This document shows, piece by piece, positions 18,731 to 27,466 of a DNA stretch of 64,000 nt (its first letter is position 1; each line of letters begins with the position of its first letter). Where the stretch lies: NCBI GenBank assembly GCA_002284855.1, contig CP015603.1:1240001-1304000 (forward strand), written 5' to 3'. The stretch is from Actinobacteria bacterium IMCC25003. GTDB lineage: Bacteria; Actinomycetota; Actinomycetes; Nanopelagicales; Nanopelagicaceae. The notes beneath the pieces were generated by a model, which was not told where the DNA came from, ran no database searches, and saw nothing but the letters and a program-made list of their open reading frames with translations. The translations under genes and the position numbers were made by a program.

Positions 18731-19639
18731 ATGACCTCTGCAAGCAAGTGGTATTTCAAGAACTCTGAGTTAGCTCAGGGCGATTGGGATGTTCACATTG
18801 ACCCACAGAGCCCACCCGTCGCAGGTTGGAAGTTCACAGGTTTACGTGTCGGAACTTTGACTCCTGGAAAATCCCTCTCACTTCCAAATGATTCCAATGA
18901 ACGCATCATCTTTGCTCTCGAAGGTGAAGTGTTTCTTGTTGAATATGAAAACAAAGGGTTGATTGCTAGCCAAGTTCTGCGCGGTCGTACATCTGTATTC
19001 CACGGACCTTCTGATTTCATTTACCTACCTATTAATACATCAGCAACCATCTCTGGAAACGGTCGAATCGCAGTGGGTGAAACACCTGCAACCATTTCGA
19101 AGCCTGTGCAATTCACACCTAAAGAGAAGGTTTCGGTCACCATGCGTGGCGCAGGCCGTGAAACTCGCCAAGTACATAATTTGGGAATGCCCGATACTCT
19201 CGATGCGGATCGCATGATTGTCTGCGAAGTGATTGTCCCCGCTGGCAACTGGTCTGGCTCGCCTTCTCATAAGCACGATGCATATATCGCTGGCAAAGAA
19301 TCAAACCTTGAAGAGATTTACTACTTTGAAAGCGCAGTCACTCGTGGGGCGCCGGCACCGACCACATCTTCTCCCTTTGGTTATTTCCGCGGAACTACTG
19401 CAGATTCGCGTCCTTATGATGTTAATGAAGAGATTCATTCCGGTGATGTTGCCCTGGTTCCTTACGGTTGGCACGGACCAGCTGCAGCTGGACCTGGTTA
19501 TGACTTGTATTTCTTCAATGTCATGGCAGGCCCAGATCCTGAACGAGCATGGAATGCAACAGATCATCCAGACCAAGCTTGGATTCGCGACACTTGGCAA
19601 TCACAGCAAACAGACCCAAGATTGCCCTACGGAGCTTAG
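18731..19639 (+). CDS. iolB: 5-deoxy-glucuronate isomerase
   Basis: Converts 5-deoxy-D-glucuronate to 5-dehydro-2-deoxy-D-gluconate. It is a 302-residue bicupin with the metal-binding segment SPSHKHD, then NLEEIYYFES and the C-terminal VPYGWHGPAAAGPGYDLYFFNVMAGP typical of IolB. It lies between iolA and iolD. No strong Shine-Dalgarno is seen; the start context AACTAAGTAG-ATG is the same as that of the carrier gene at 25652, so both may depend on translation from the preceding gene. Confidence 0.95.
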   Translation: MTSASKWYFKNSELAQGDWDVHIDPQSPPVAGWKFTGLRVGTLTPGKSLSLPNDSNERIIFALEGEVFLVEYENKGLIASQVLRGRTSVFHGPSDFIYLPINTSATISGNGRIAVGETPATISKPVQFTPKEKVSVTMRGAGRETRQVHNLGMPDTLDADRMIVCEVIVPAGNWSGSPSHKHDAYIAGKESNLEEIYYFESAVTRGAPAPTTSSPFGYFRGTTADSRPYDVNEEIHSGDVALVPYGWHGPAAAGPGYDLYFFNVMAGPDPERAWNATDHPDQAWIRDTWQSQQTDPRLPYGA

Positions 19640-19651
19640 GAAGGAGTTGAT

Positions 19652-21565
19652 ATGGCCACACGCAGAATGACAGTTAGCCAAGCAATTGTTGAATTCCTTT
19701 CACACCAATACACAGTCGATGGCAATCACCGCGAACGCACAATTCAAGGCGTCTTTGGAATCTTTGGCCACGGCAATGTTGCCGGAATCGGTCAAGCGTT
19801 AAAGCAGCTCTCTGTAGAAGATCCTTCTCGCATGCCGTACTTCCAAGCTCGTAATGAACAAGCGATGGTTCATGAATCAACTGCATTTGCTCGCATGAAG
19901 CGTCGCCGCGCCACATTTGCATGCGCTGCATCCGTGGGTCCAGGAGCCACAAATATGTTGACGGGTGCTGCAGTAGCAACAACAAACCGTTTACCTGTCC
20001 TGCTTTTTCCTTCAGATACCTTTGCAAATCGATCATCTGATCCAGTGCTTCAACAACTTGAAATGCCACATGATGCATCACTTTCAGTTAACGATGCCTT
20101 TAAACCACTCTCTCGTTTCTTTGATCGGGTACAGCGTCCAGAGCAGGTATTTTCTGCCCTTCTTAGCGCAATGCGTGTGCTGACAGATCCATCAGAAACA
20201 GGTGCAGTCACCATCGCTCTACCTGAAGATGTGCAGGCTGAAGTCATTGATGTTCCTGAAGAATTCTTGGCAGATCGTGAATGGCATATCCGCCGTCCGC
20301 GAGCAGAAGTAGCTCTCCTTGCAGACGTTGCGCGAGTTATAGCGAATGCCAAGCGACCTTTCATCGTTGCAGGTGGCGGAGTCATCTACTCCGATGCCCA
20401 CGATGCGCTTCAGAAATTTGTAGAGCAGACCAAGATTCCTGTTGGCACATCGCAAGCCGGCGTTGGTTCACTTAATTGGGATCACCCACAACTTCTCGGT
20501 TCTGCCGGAGCAACCGGAACAACTGCAGCCAATAGAGCAGCAAAAGAAGCTGATGTTGTCATTGGTATTGGTACTCGCTATAGCGATTTCACAACCTCGA
20601 GCCGCACTGCTTTCCAGAACCCTGATGTTCGCTTTATCAATATCAATATCGCCTCCTTCGATGCCTACAAGCATGGAAGTGCGTTTCCTGTCGTGGCAGA
20701 TGCCCGCGAAACGCTTACAGAGCTGACCACTTTACTTGCTGGAGTTGCTACTACTTCTGAATATCAGAAGAAGTACTCAAGCGATAAAGCTGAGTGGGAT
20801 GCAATAGTTGATGCAGCATTTATAGATCAAAAGCTTGCGCTTCCAAGCCAGACCGAAATCATTCACGCAGTGCAATCAGCATCCGATGCCACTGACACCG
20901 TTATCTGTGCAGCAGGTTCCTTACCCGGAGATCTTCACAAACTCTGGCGCGTGCGTTCACCGCTGGGTTACCACGTTGAGTATGCATTCTCATGCATGGG
21001 TTATGAAATCGCCGCAGGACTTGGCGCAGCCCGTGCTGGTGCAACACCTATCGTGATGGTCGGTGATGGTTCTTACCTCATGATGCATACAGAGATTGTT
21101 TCAGCAGTTGCCGAGGGTCTCAAAGTAATCATCGTTCTTATTCAGAACCATGGCTTTGCATCAATCGGCCATCTCTCTGAAGATATTGGCTCGCAACGCT
21201 TTGGAACTCAGTACCGCTTCAAAGACCAAGCGGGCAATAACTTTGAGAACGGTGAAAAACTTCCGGTAGATCTTGCAGCTAATGCAGCAAGTCTTGGAAT
21301 AAATGTCATCGATATCAAACAGACACCATCAGCGATTGCAGATCTACATGAGGCAGTGAAGACCGCCAAGAAATCTGCAACATCAACTCTTATCCATATC
21401 AATAGCGATCCATTGCTCTACTCACCTGGCGGAGAAGGTTGGTGGGATGTGCCTATCGCTCCCGTTTCAAACCTCAAGAGCACCCAAGATTCATATGCGC
21501 AGTACTCAGAAGAAATTAAGAAGCAACGTCCGTTGCTTGGCAACGGCATAGAAGATAAGAAATAG
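19652..21565 (+). CDS. iolD: 3D-(3,5/4)-trihydroxycyclohexane-1,2-dione hydrolase
   Basis: Thiamine-diphosphate enzyme that opens the diketo-inositol ring to 5-deoxy-glucuronate. The 637 residues are typical. Seen: GVFGIFGHGNVAGIGQAL near the N-terminus, RNEQAMVHESTAFAR with the catalytic Glu, central GTRYSDFT and the ThDP/Mg motif GDGSYLMM in the C-terminal third. An AGGAG ribosome site precedes the ATG. Confidence 0.96.
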   Translation: MATRRMTVSQAIVEFLSHQYTVDGNHRERTIQGVFGIFGHGNVAGIGQALKQLSVEDPSRMPYFQARNEQAMVHESTAFARMKRRRATFACAASVGPGATNMLTGAAVATTNRLPVLLFPSDTFANRSSDPVLQQLEMPHDASLSVNDAFKPLSRFFDRVQRPEQVFSALLSAMRVLTDPSETGAVTIALPEDVQAEVIDVPEEFLADREWHIRRPRAEVALLADVARVIANAKRPFIVAGGGVIYSDAHDALQKFVEQTKIPVGTSQAGVGSLNWDHPQLLGSAGATGTTAANRAAKEADVVIGIGTRYSDFTTSSRTAFQNPDVRFININIASFDAYKHGSAFPVVADARETLTELTTLLAGVATTSEYQKKYSSDKAEWDAIVDAAFIDQKLALPSQTEIIHAVQSASDATDTVICAAGSLPGDLHKLWRVRSPLGYHVEYAFSCMGYEIAAGLGAARAGATPIVMVGDGSYLMMHTEIVSAVAEGLKVIIVLIQNHGFASIGHLSEDIGSQRFGTQYRFKDQAGNNFENGEKLPVDLAANAASLGINVIDIKQTPSAIADLHEAVKTAKKSATSTLIHINSDPLLYSPGGEGWWDVPIAPVSNLKSTQDSYAQYSEEIKKQRPLLGNGIEDKK

Positions 21566-21575
21566 GAGCCTCTCC

Positions 21576-22490
21576 ATGACACAGCAAATCCGCGTTGGTA
21601 CAGCACCTGACTCATGGGGTGTGTGGTTTCCGAATGAACCTCACCAGGTGCCTTGGGATCGCTTTCTCGATGAAGTAGTCGAAGCTGGATATCACTGGAT
21701 CGAACTTGGCCCATATGGATATCTCCCTACCGATCCCAAGCAACTTGAAGATGAACTTGGCAAACGTAACCTCAAGATGACGGCAGGAACAGTCTTTACC
21801 GGATTCCATAAAGAAGATGAGAGCCAATGGCAGCGCGCATGGGATCAAGCACTGGCAGTTGCAAATCTGGTTTCAAAGTTAGGTGTCGAACACCTCGTTG
21901 TCATCCCTGATCTATGGCGCGATGACAAGACTGGCCAGGCACGTGAGTCACGCACACTTACCAATGAGCAGTGGAAGCGACTCGCTGCAGGACATAACAA
22001 ACTTGGTAAAGCACTTCTCGAGGAGTTCGGAATCCATCAACAATTCCACTCCCATGCTGATAGCCATATCGGTACCTATCAAGAAGTAGAGCGCTATTTA
22101 CAAGAGACGGATCCGCTCTATTCAAATCTCTGTCTCGATACCGGTCACTTTGCTTATTACCTTGGCGATAACCTCAAGATGATGAATGCCTATCCAGAGC
22201 GCATTGGTTACTTGCACCTTAAGCAGGTACATCCTGACATCTTGGCTGAAACTTTGAAGAATGACGTTCCATTTGGAGATGCAGTTGCTAAGGGCGTCAT
22301 GACAGAGCCTGGTTTTGAAGGAGTTCCAAAGTTTGCACCAATCATCGAACGTGCACTTGAGATCAATCCTGAAATCTTCGCAATCATCGAGCAAGATATG
22401 TATGGCTGCCCAGTCGATATGCCATTCCCTATTGCACAACGCACCCGCGAACATATCCTTGCGGCCACACGCGCTGCTCGAGTGAAGTAG
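21576..22490 (+). CDS. iolE: Inosose dehydratase
   Basis: Dehydrates 2-keto-myo-inositol (scyllo-inosose) to the diketo intermediate used by IolD. A 304-residue TIM-barrel protein of the xylose-isomerase-like family. Seen: VGTAPDSWGVWFPNE at the N-terminus, WIELGPYGYLPTDP, HSHADSHIGTY and LDTGHFAYY with metal ligands. AGGAG lies upstream of the ATG. It ends 4 bp before the transaldolase-like gene. Confidence 0.95.
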   Translation: MTQQIRVGTAPDSWGVWFPNEPHQVPWDRFLDEVVEAGYHWIELGPYGYLPTDPKQLEDELGKRNLKMTAGTVFTGFHKEDESQWQRAWDQALAVANLVSKLGVEHLVVIPDLWRDDKTGQARESRTLTNEQWKRLAAGHNKLGKALLEEFGIHQQFHSHADSHIGTYQEVERYLQETDPLYSNLCLDTGHFAYYLGDNLKMMNAYPERIGYLHLKQVHPDILAETLKNDVPFGDAVAKGVMTEPGFEGVPKFAPIIERALEINPEIFAIIEQDMYGCPVDMPFPIAQRTREHILAATRAARVK

Positions 22491-22494
22491 AGAA

Positions 22495-23571
22495 ATGACC
22501 CAATCACCTTTTCTCTACATGAAAGAGAACTGCAAAACAGTTCTCTGGAATGACTCAGCTGATCCGAAAGAGCTCGCAGATGCACTTACGTGGGGAATTG
22601 TTGGAGCAACCTGTAACCCAGTCATTGCACTGACTGCCCTTAAGGCAGATACTCCACATTGGGTTGAGCGTATTAAGGAATACTCCAAGAGCCATCCAAC
22701 GGCTACCGAAGATGAAATCGGTTGGGCCATGGTTAAGGAACTCTCTATCAATGCCGCCAAGCTTCTTGAAGGTGAGTTTGAAAAGTACAACGGCCGTAAT
22801 GGACGACTCTCCATTCAGACCGATCCACGCCTCTACCGCAATCCGAAAGCACTTGCGGCCCAAGCGATTGAATTCTCACAGCTTGCCAAGAACATCATTG
22901 TCAAAATTCCCGTAACGAGCGAAGCAATCTCTGCATTTGAAGAAGCGACCTACCAAGGTGTCAGCCTCAATGCCACTGTCTCTTTCTCTGTTGCACAAAC
23001 CATTGCAGTTGCTGAAGCAATCGAGCGCGGACTCAAGCGTCGCGAAGCAGAAGGTCTTGATATCTCTCAGATGGGACCTGTCTGCACCATCATGGTTGGT
23101 CGCGTTGATGACTGGGTAAAGGTAGGCGCAGAAAAGGTGGGCGCCAAAGTAGATCCAGAAATCCTCGAGTGGGCCGGTGTTGCAGTCTTTAGGCATGCGC
23201 ACAAGATCTATGCCGAGCGCGGATATCGCACCCGTTTATTGTCGGCTGCTTTCCGCAATCACATGCACTGGTCTGAAATTCTTGGTGGAGACTCAGTGAT
23301 CTCTCCCCCATATGCGTGGCAGGTCAAGATCAATGAGTTAGGGATTACTCCCAACCTCAATAGCGTCAATGAACCTATTGCCCCACACATTCTTGATCCA
23401 CTTCTCGAGAATTTCCCTGAGTTTAGAAAGATGTATGACGTAGACGGCCTCAAAGTTGAAGAGTTCACTCATTTTGGTGGAACCCTTCGTACACTTCGTG
23501 GGTTCTTGCAATCAGTCAATGATCTTGAATCCTTTGTCCGCGATGTCACCGTTCCCAACCCAGATAAGTAA
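22495..23571 (+). CDS. Transaldolase-family protein of the inositol operon
   Basis: A 358-residue class I (Schiff-base) aldolase of the transaldolase family. Seen: Asp20 in VLWNDSAD (equivalent to TalB D17), ATCNPVIAL (38-46, TNP-like) and Lys137 in IIVKIPV (TalB K132). LSIQTDPR puts Gln108 where TalB has Glu96, as in fructose-6-phosphate aldolase, and CTIMVGRVDDW has Met at the TalB Phe178 position. It sits where iolC or iolJ would be expected, and neither of those is in the window. It may therefore split 5-dehydro-2-deoxygluconate to malonate semialdehyde plus dihydroxyacetone, or pass the three-carbon unit to glyceraldehyde 3-phosphate. That role is inference; an ordinary transaldolase is the alternative. 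Confidence 0.75.
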   Translation: MTQSPFLYMKENCKTVLWNDSADPKELADALTWGIVGATCNPVIALTALKADTPHWVERIKEYSKSHPTATEDEIGWAMVKELSINAAKLLEGEFEKYNGRNGRLSIQTDPRLYRNPKALAAQAIEFSQLAKNIIVKIPVTSEAISAFEEATYQGVSLNATVSFSVAQTIAVAEAIERGLKRREAEGLDISQMGPVCTIMVGRVDDWVKVGAEKVGAKVDPEILEWAGVAVFRHAHKIYAERGYRTRLLSAAFRNHMHWSEILGGDSVISPPYAWQVKINELGITPNLNSVNEPIAPHILDPLLENFPEFRKMYDVDGLKVEEFTHFGGTLRTLRGFLQSVNDLESFVRDVTVPNPDK

Positions 23572-23580
23572 GGTGAAGCT

Positions 23581-24603
23581 ATGACCACTCTTCCAAAGCC
23601 ACATGTATTTTCTGCGGCAGATTCCAAGCCACTTCGTTGGGGAATCTTCGGTGCAGGCTGGATTTCCGATGCGATGGTTAAGACTGCGCAGCTCAATTCA
23701 ACACAGCAATTTGTTGCAATCGCTTCTCGCACTCCCGGTAAGGCAGAGGCATTTGCTCAGAAGTGGAACCTCGAGTCATTCCATAACTCTTATGAAGAGT
23801 TAGCTGCCCGCGACGATATCGATGCAATTTATATCGGCACTCTGCCATCTGATCGTCTAGAAGTTGCACTTGTTGCCATCAACGCTGGCAAACATGTACT
23901 TATCGAAAAGCCCATCACTATGGATTATGCAGAAGCGGAACAGATTTACGCAGCAGCAAAGGCGAAGAAAGTTCTGGCGATGGAAGCAATGTGGACTCGC
24001 TTCTTGCCACAGATGGATATTGCCCGGCAACTTGTTGCTGATGGAGCTCTTGGAGATGTCGAACTCGTTGTCTCTAACTTCTGCCAGAACAATCTTGCCG
24101 TCACTCGTCTCTTTACTTTAGGGGGCGGAAATCCCATTATCGATATGGGCATCTATCCAGCGGCACTTTCGCAACAATTCTTAGGCAACCCAACTGAGAT
24201 TCATGCCTTTGGAAAGTTACATCCCAACGATATTGATGAAGAGACCCACGCCTTTATGCGCTTTGCTAACGGATCTCGTTCTAACTTCGTTCTCTCTGCA
24301 CGCACCACTCTTCCGCATTGGGCTGGCGTCTCTGGCTCAAAGGGTGCGATCACCTTTGGAACTCCGTGGTTTACGCCATCTTCCATCACATTCCATGAGT
24401 CCACATTTAATGGAGCTCAGACCACATGGGTCGACGACCTCGGAATTCCTGAACATTTAGGTCTTATCTACCAAGTACATGCCTTTGCTCAATATGTAGA
24501 ACAAGGTCTGCTCGAAGGAACGCTCTATACCCACCACGATTCACTCTCCAATATCAAAACTGTCCTTGAGATTGGCAATCTCATCGGAACTCGCTACAAA
24601 TAA
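23581..24603 (+). CDS. Gfo/Idh/MocA-family oxidoreductase
   Basis: A 340-residue NAD(P)-dependent oxidoreductase: Rossmann motif WGIFGAGWISDAM (20-32), IYIGTLPSDRLE, the family EKP motif in HVLIEKPITM and a C-terminal sheet domain with GGGNPIIDMGIYPAAL. It resembles the glucose-fructose oxidoreductase/dihydrodiol dehydrogenase branch more than IolG. In this operon it may oxidise another inositol isomer or a methyl-inositol, or epimerise inososes; the substrate is unknown. AAGGTGAAG precedes the ATG. Confidence 0.85.
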   Translation: MTTLPKPHVFSAADSKPLRWGIFGAGWISDAMVKTAQLNSTQQFVAIASRTPGKAEAFAQKWNLESFHNSYEELAARDDIDAIYIGTLPSDRLEVALVAINAGKHVLIEKPITMDYAEAEQIYAAAKAKKVLAMEAMWTRFLPQMDIARQLVADGALGDVELVVSNFCQNNLAVTRLFTLGGGNPIIDMGIYPAALSQQFLGNPTEIHAFGKLHPNDIDEETHAFMRFANGSRSNFVLSARTTLPHWAGVSGSKGAITFGTPWFTPSSITFHESTFNGAQTTWVDDLGIPEHLGLIYQVHAFAQYVEQGLLEGTLYTHHDSLSNIKTVLEIGNLIGTRYK

Positions 24604-24627
24604 TTTATCCATCCACGTATTAAGGAA

Positions 24628-24633
24628 TAGGCT
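24628..24633 (+). promoter_or_regulatory. Putative internal leaderless promoter before iolG
   Basis: TAGGCT, 6 nt before the iolG ATG at 24640, with TTATCC 17 bp further upstream. It lies in the widest gap (36 bp) of the operon. Confidence 0.5.
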
Positions 24634-24639
24634 CGCGCA

Positions 24640-25647
24640 ATGACTCAGAAAATCAGAATCGCAATCATCGGTGCCGGTCGTATCGGCTATGTCCATGCAG
24701 GAAGCGTCAATGACACTCCGGAACTCGAGCTTGTTTATGTGGTTGATCCCTTTGAAGAGAATGCCAAGAAGGTAACTGCTGCATTCGGCGGCAAAGTTTC
24801 AAACGATCCCTCTGCCGTTATTGCCTCTGGTGAAATCGATGCAGTCATTATCGGGTCGCCAACTGCAACACATATCCCGCTCTTGCGTGAATGTATTGCC
24901 AATGGAGTACATGCGCTCTGCGAAAAGCCACTAGATCTTGATATCAAAAACGTTGAAGCATTCCGCGCAGAAGCCAATGCTGCAAAGATCAACATCACTC
25001 TTGGCTTTAACCGCCGACAAGATCCTCAGTACCTTGCTCTTAAGGCCAAGGTTGTCGATGGAACTATCGGAACTATCGAGCAGGTAATCCTTACAAGCCG
25101 CGACCCAGGTCCTGCGCCACAGGCTTACATCGCAGTCTCTGGTGGAATCTTCCGCGATATGACTATCCATGATTTTGATATGGCTCGTAACTTCGTTCCC
25201 AATATTGTTGAAGTAACTGCATTCGGAGCCAATAGCTTCTGCGATTACATTAAGGAAGAGGGCGACTTCGATAACGTCAGCGTTGCCATGAGAGGTGCAA
25301 ATAACGAGCTCATCACAATCGTGAACTCACGCCACGCTGCCTTTGGTTACGACCAGCGCGCAGAAATCTTTGGCGATAAGGGAATGCTCCAAATTAGCAA
25401 TCTCTCTGACTCAACCGTAAAGTCATTTACCAAGGATGCAACTACTGCAGGAGAGCCATTTATGGACTTCTTCCTCGAGCGCTATGCCGATTCATATCGC
25501 AATGAACTCAAGCTCTTTATTGAAGGAATCAAGACCGGCAAGGTCCTTGGATCTACTTATGACGATGGCCGCGCTGCACTGATTCTCGCTGATGCAGCAC
25601 ACGAATCTGCGCACACTGGTAAATCAGTCAGAGTTAATCTCAACTAA
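24640..25647 (+). CDS. iolG: Inositol 2-dehydrogenase
   Basis: First step of the pathway: oxidises myo-inositol to 2-keto-myo-inositol with NAD+. The 335-residue Gfo/Idh/MocA protein has IAIIGAGRIGYVHAGS (7-22), VVDPFEEN with Asp selecting NAD+, CEKPLDLD and the IolG hallmark GGIFRDMTIHDFDMAR carrying the catalytic Asp/His pair. It lies late in the operon and may have its own leaderless transcript. Confidence 0.92.
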   Translation: MTQKIRIAIIGAGRIGYVHAGSVNDTPELELVYVVDPFEENAKKVTAAFGGKVSNDPSAVIASGEIDAVIIGSPTATHIPLLRECIANGVHALCEKPLDLDIKNVEAFRAEANAAKINITLGFNRRQDPQYLALKAKVVDGTIGTIEQVILTSRDPGPAPQAYIAVSGGIFRDMTIHDFDMARNFVPNIVEVTAFGANSFCDYIKEEGDFDNVSVAMRGANNELITIVNSRHAAFGYDQRAEIFGDKGMLQISNLSDSTVKSFTKDATTAGEPFMDFFLERYADSYRNELKLFIEGIKTGKVLGSTYDDGRAALILADAAHESAHTGKSVRVNLN

Positions 25648-25651
25648 GTAG

Positions 25652-26545
25652 ATGGCCGCTTCTCTTACCAAAACTCAACGAAGCGGCCTCTTCTTCGCCT
25701 TCCTTGGAATCTTTGCATTTTCACTCTCGCTTCCCTTTACTAAGTTAGCTCTGAAGAGTTTTGATCCCCTATTTACCGCCTTTGCGCGACCCGTTATTGC
25801 ATCCTTCCTTGCGATTCCTTTGATGTTCATCGCCAAGGTTCCAAAACTCCCTCGTGATCTCTGGCGACCAACTGCATTTACGGCAGCAGGTGCAGTATTT
25901 GGTTGGCCGATTTTGATCGCACTGGCTCTTCAAAGAACTACATCCGCGCACGTCTCGGTAATAGCCGCTGTGATGCCCTTAGTTACAGCAATCATCGCCG
26001 TGATTAAGAATCGAAAGCATCCAGGAGCATCATTTTGGGTCGCCTCAACTCTTGGCACAGTACTTCTCGTTACTTTTTCAATTACCCGAGGGGGAAGTTC
26101 TAACTCTGATCTGCTCACCGACCTCATCATTCTCGGTGCAGTTATCGCATCTTCTTACTGTTATGTGGAAGGTGCGGCACTGACTTCTCATATGCCAGGT
26201 TGGCAGGTTATTTCTTGGGTCGTTGTGGTGAGTCTTCCTATCGCTCTTCCTGCGGCTGCATTTGTCTTTGCTCGTACAAACTCTTCCTACGATTTCCATG
26301 GAGATGCACTCTTCGGTTTACTCGCAATCGGTCTTTCTTCAATGTATCTGGGTTTCTTTGCTTGGTATCGCGGACTCCGCGACTTTGGTGTTGCTCACGG
26401 CTCTCAAGTACAGCAACTTCAGGCAATCATGACTTTGGGTTGGTCCGCGCTTTTGCTCGGTGAAACCGTCACTCTCACCATGGTTCTCTCCGCAGTTGGA
26501 ATTATTCTCTGCGTGCTCTGGGCTATTTCCAACGTAAACAAGTAA
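25652..26545 (+). CDS. EamA/DMT-family transporter
   Basis: A 297-residue drug/metabolite-transporter protein with about ten hydrophobic helices in two EamA halves; GLFFAFLGIFAFSLSLPFTKLAL opens the first and SSMYLGFFAWYRGLRDFG marks the second. Members export or import amino acids, sugars or nucleosides. It begins 4 bp after iolG, so a role in moving inositol or a pathway product is possible, although such carriers are not the usual inositol importers. Confidence 0.82.
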   Translation: MAASLTKTQRSGLFFAFLGIFAFSLSLPFTKLALKSFDPLFTAFARPVIASFLAIPLMFIAKVPKLPRDLWRPTAFTAAGAVFGWPILIALALQRTTSAHVSVIAAVMPLVTAIIAVIKNRKHPGASFWVASTLGTVLLVTFSITRGGSSNSDLLTDLIILGAVIASSYCYVEGAALTSHMPGWQVISWVVVVSLPIALPAAAFVFARTNSSYDFHGDALFGLLAIGLSSMYLGFFAWYRGLRDFGVAHGSQVQQLQAIMTLGWSALLLGETVTLTMVLSAVGIILCVLWAISNVNK

Positions 26546-26548
26546 AAT
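26543..26548 (+). promoter_or_regulatory. Putative -10 element of a leaderless promoter (DUF1761 gene)
   Basis: TAAAAT, 6 nt before the ATG at 26555. Its first three bases are the stop codon of the EamA carrier gene. Confidence 0.5.
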
Positions 26549-26554
26549 TCTTCC

Positions 26555-26983
26555 ATGACATTTACAGGACTTAACATCGTTGGCGTTATCGTTGCATTTG
26601 GATTCTCATTCGTTAGTGGAGCTATCTGGTTCGGCCCCAAGACTTTCTATCCAATTTGGATGAAGGGTCGGGGAATTGCTACTGGGCAACTCGACTCAAA
26701 TCAGAATAAGCCAGTTGTCCTCTTTGGTGGCACCATCATTGGCGTTCTGACGCAAACGCTCACACTTGCTCTTGTTATCAACTCACTTCAGCAAGCTGGA
26801 ACTGATATCGGAATCTCAGATGGCGCGGGAATCGGTTTTGCACTCGGCGTAGGTATCGCAATGTTCGCTTCCCTTTCACACCGTGTATTTGGCGGCGACA
26901 CCCTGAAGATTTGGATAATTGAAACTGCAAATGATGCAATCAACCTCACCGTTGCGGGTGCAATCATCGCTTTCTTCAACTAA
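26555..26983 (+). CDS. DUF1761 membrane protein
   Basis: A 142-residue protein with four predicted membrane helices and the DUF1761 pattern SGAIWFGPKTFYPIWMK in the first loop; FALGVGIAMFASLSHRVFGG follows in the third segment. The family function is unknown. Its stop codon is directly followed by the start of the DinB-like gene. Confidence 0.8.
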   Translation: MTFTGLNIVGVIVAFGFSFVSGAIWFGPKTFYPIWMKGRGIATGQLDSNQNKPVVLFGGTIIGVLTQTLTLALVINSLQQAGTDIGISDGAGIGFALGVGIAMFASLSHRVFGGDTLKIWIIETANDAINLTVAGAIIAFFN

Positions 26984-27466
26984 ATGACCATCTCTCTCGA
27001 GCTCTCTCTTCGCCACCTTGCCTGGTCAAATCAGAAATTCTTCGCACTCTTTAAAGATATGCCCGATGAAGTATTCGGCTTACGTGCGGCGGAAGGCGAA
27101 TGGCCTGTAGGAAAAGTTCTTACCCACTTTGCTGGTAGCGGTGAGTGGTATAGATACTGCCTTGGTGGCGGCAGGTGGAGTGACCTAAAACCAATTACTT
27201 CAGGCTCTATTGCACTCGAATATCTACCCATCATGGCTTCGTTAGATGGTTCACTTCTCGAAAATCTCTCACTTCCGGATGAGAAATTAGAGATTCAAGG
27301 AGAGGACGGCATTATTCATGCGACCCGATCTCTCATTCTTTCGCAAGCCGTAATGCACTCTGCCGAACATAAGGGTCAAATTGCGGCAATCATGAAGCAA
27401 CACGGATTACATCTCGATTTAGATGCACTCGATGTCTGGAGCTTTGTAAGCCAAGACAAGAGTTAG
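26984..27466 (+). CDS. DinB-superfamily protein
   Basis: A 160-residue four-helix protein of the DinB/YfiT-like superfamily, which includes metal-binding thiol (mycothiol/bacillithiol) transferases. Candidate metal ligands are His in LTHFAGSGEWYRY and the two His of VMHSAEHKGQIAAI near the C-terminus. The exact reaction is unknown. It starts right after the DUF1761 stop and overlaps the convergent YciI gene by 4 bp. Confidence 0.8.
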   Translation: MTISLELSLRHLAWSNQKFFALFKDMPDEVFGLRAAEGEWPVGKVLTHFAGSGEWYRYCLGGGRWSDLKPITSGSIALEYLPIMASLDGSLLENLSLPDEKLEIQGEDGIIHATRSLILSQAVMHSAEHKGQIAAIMKQHGLHLDLDALDVWSFVSQDKS

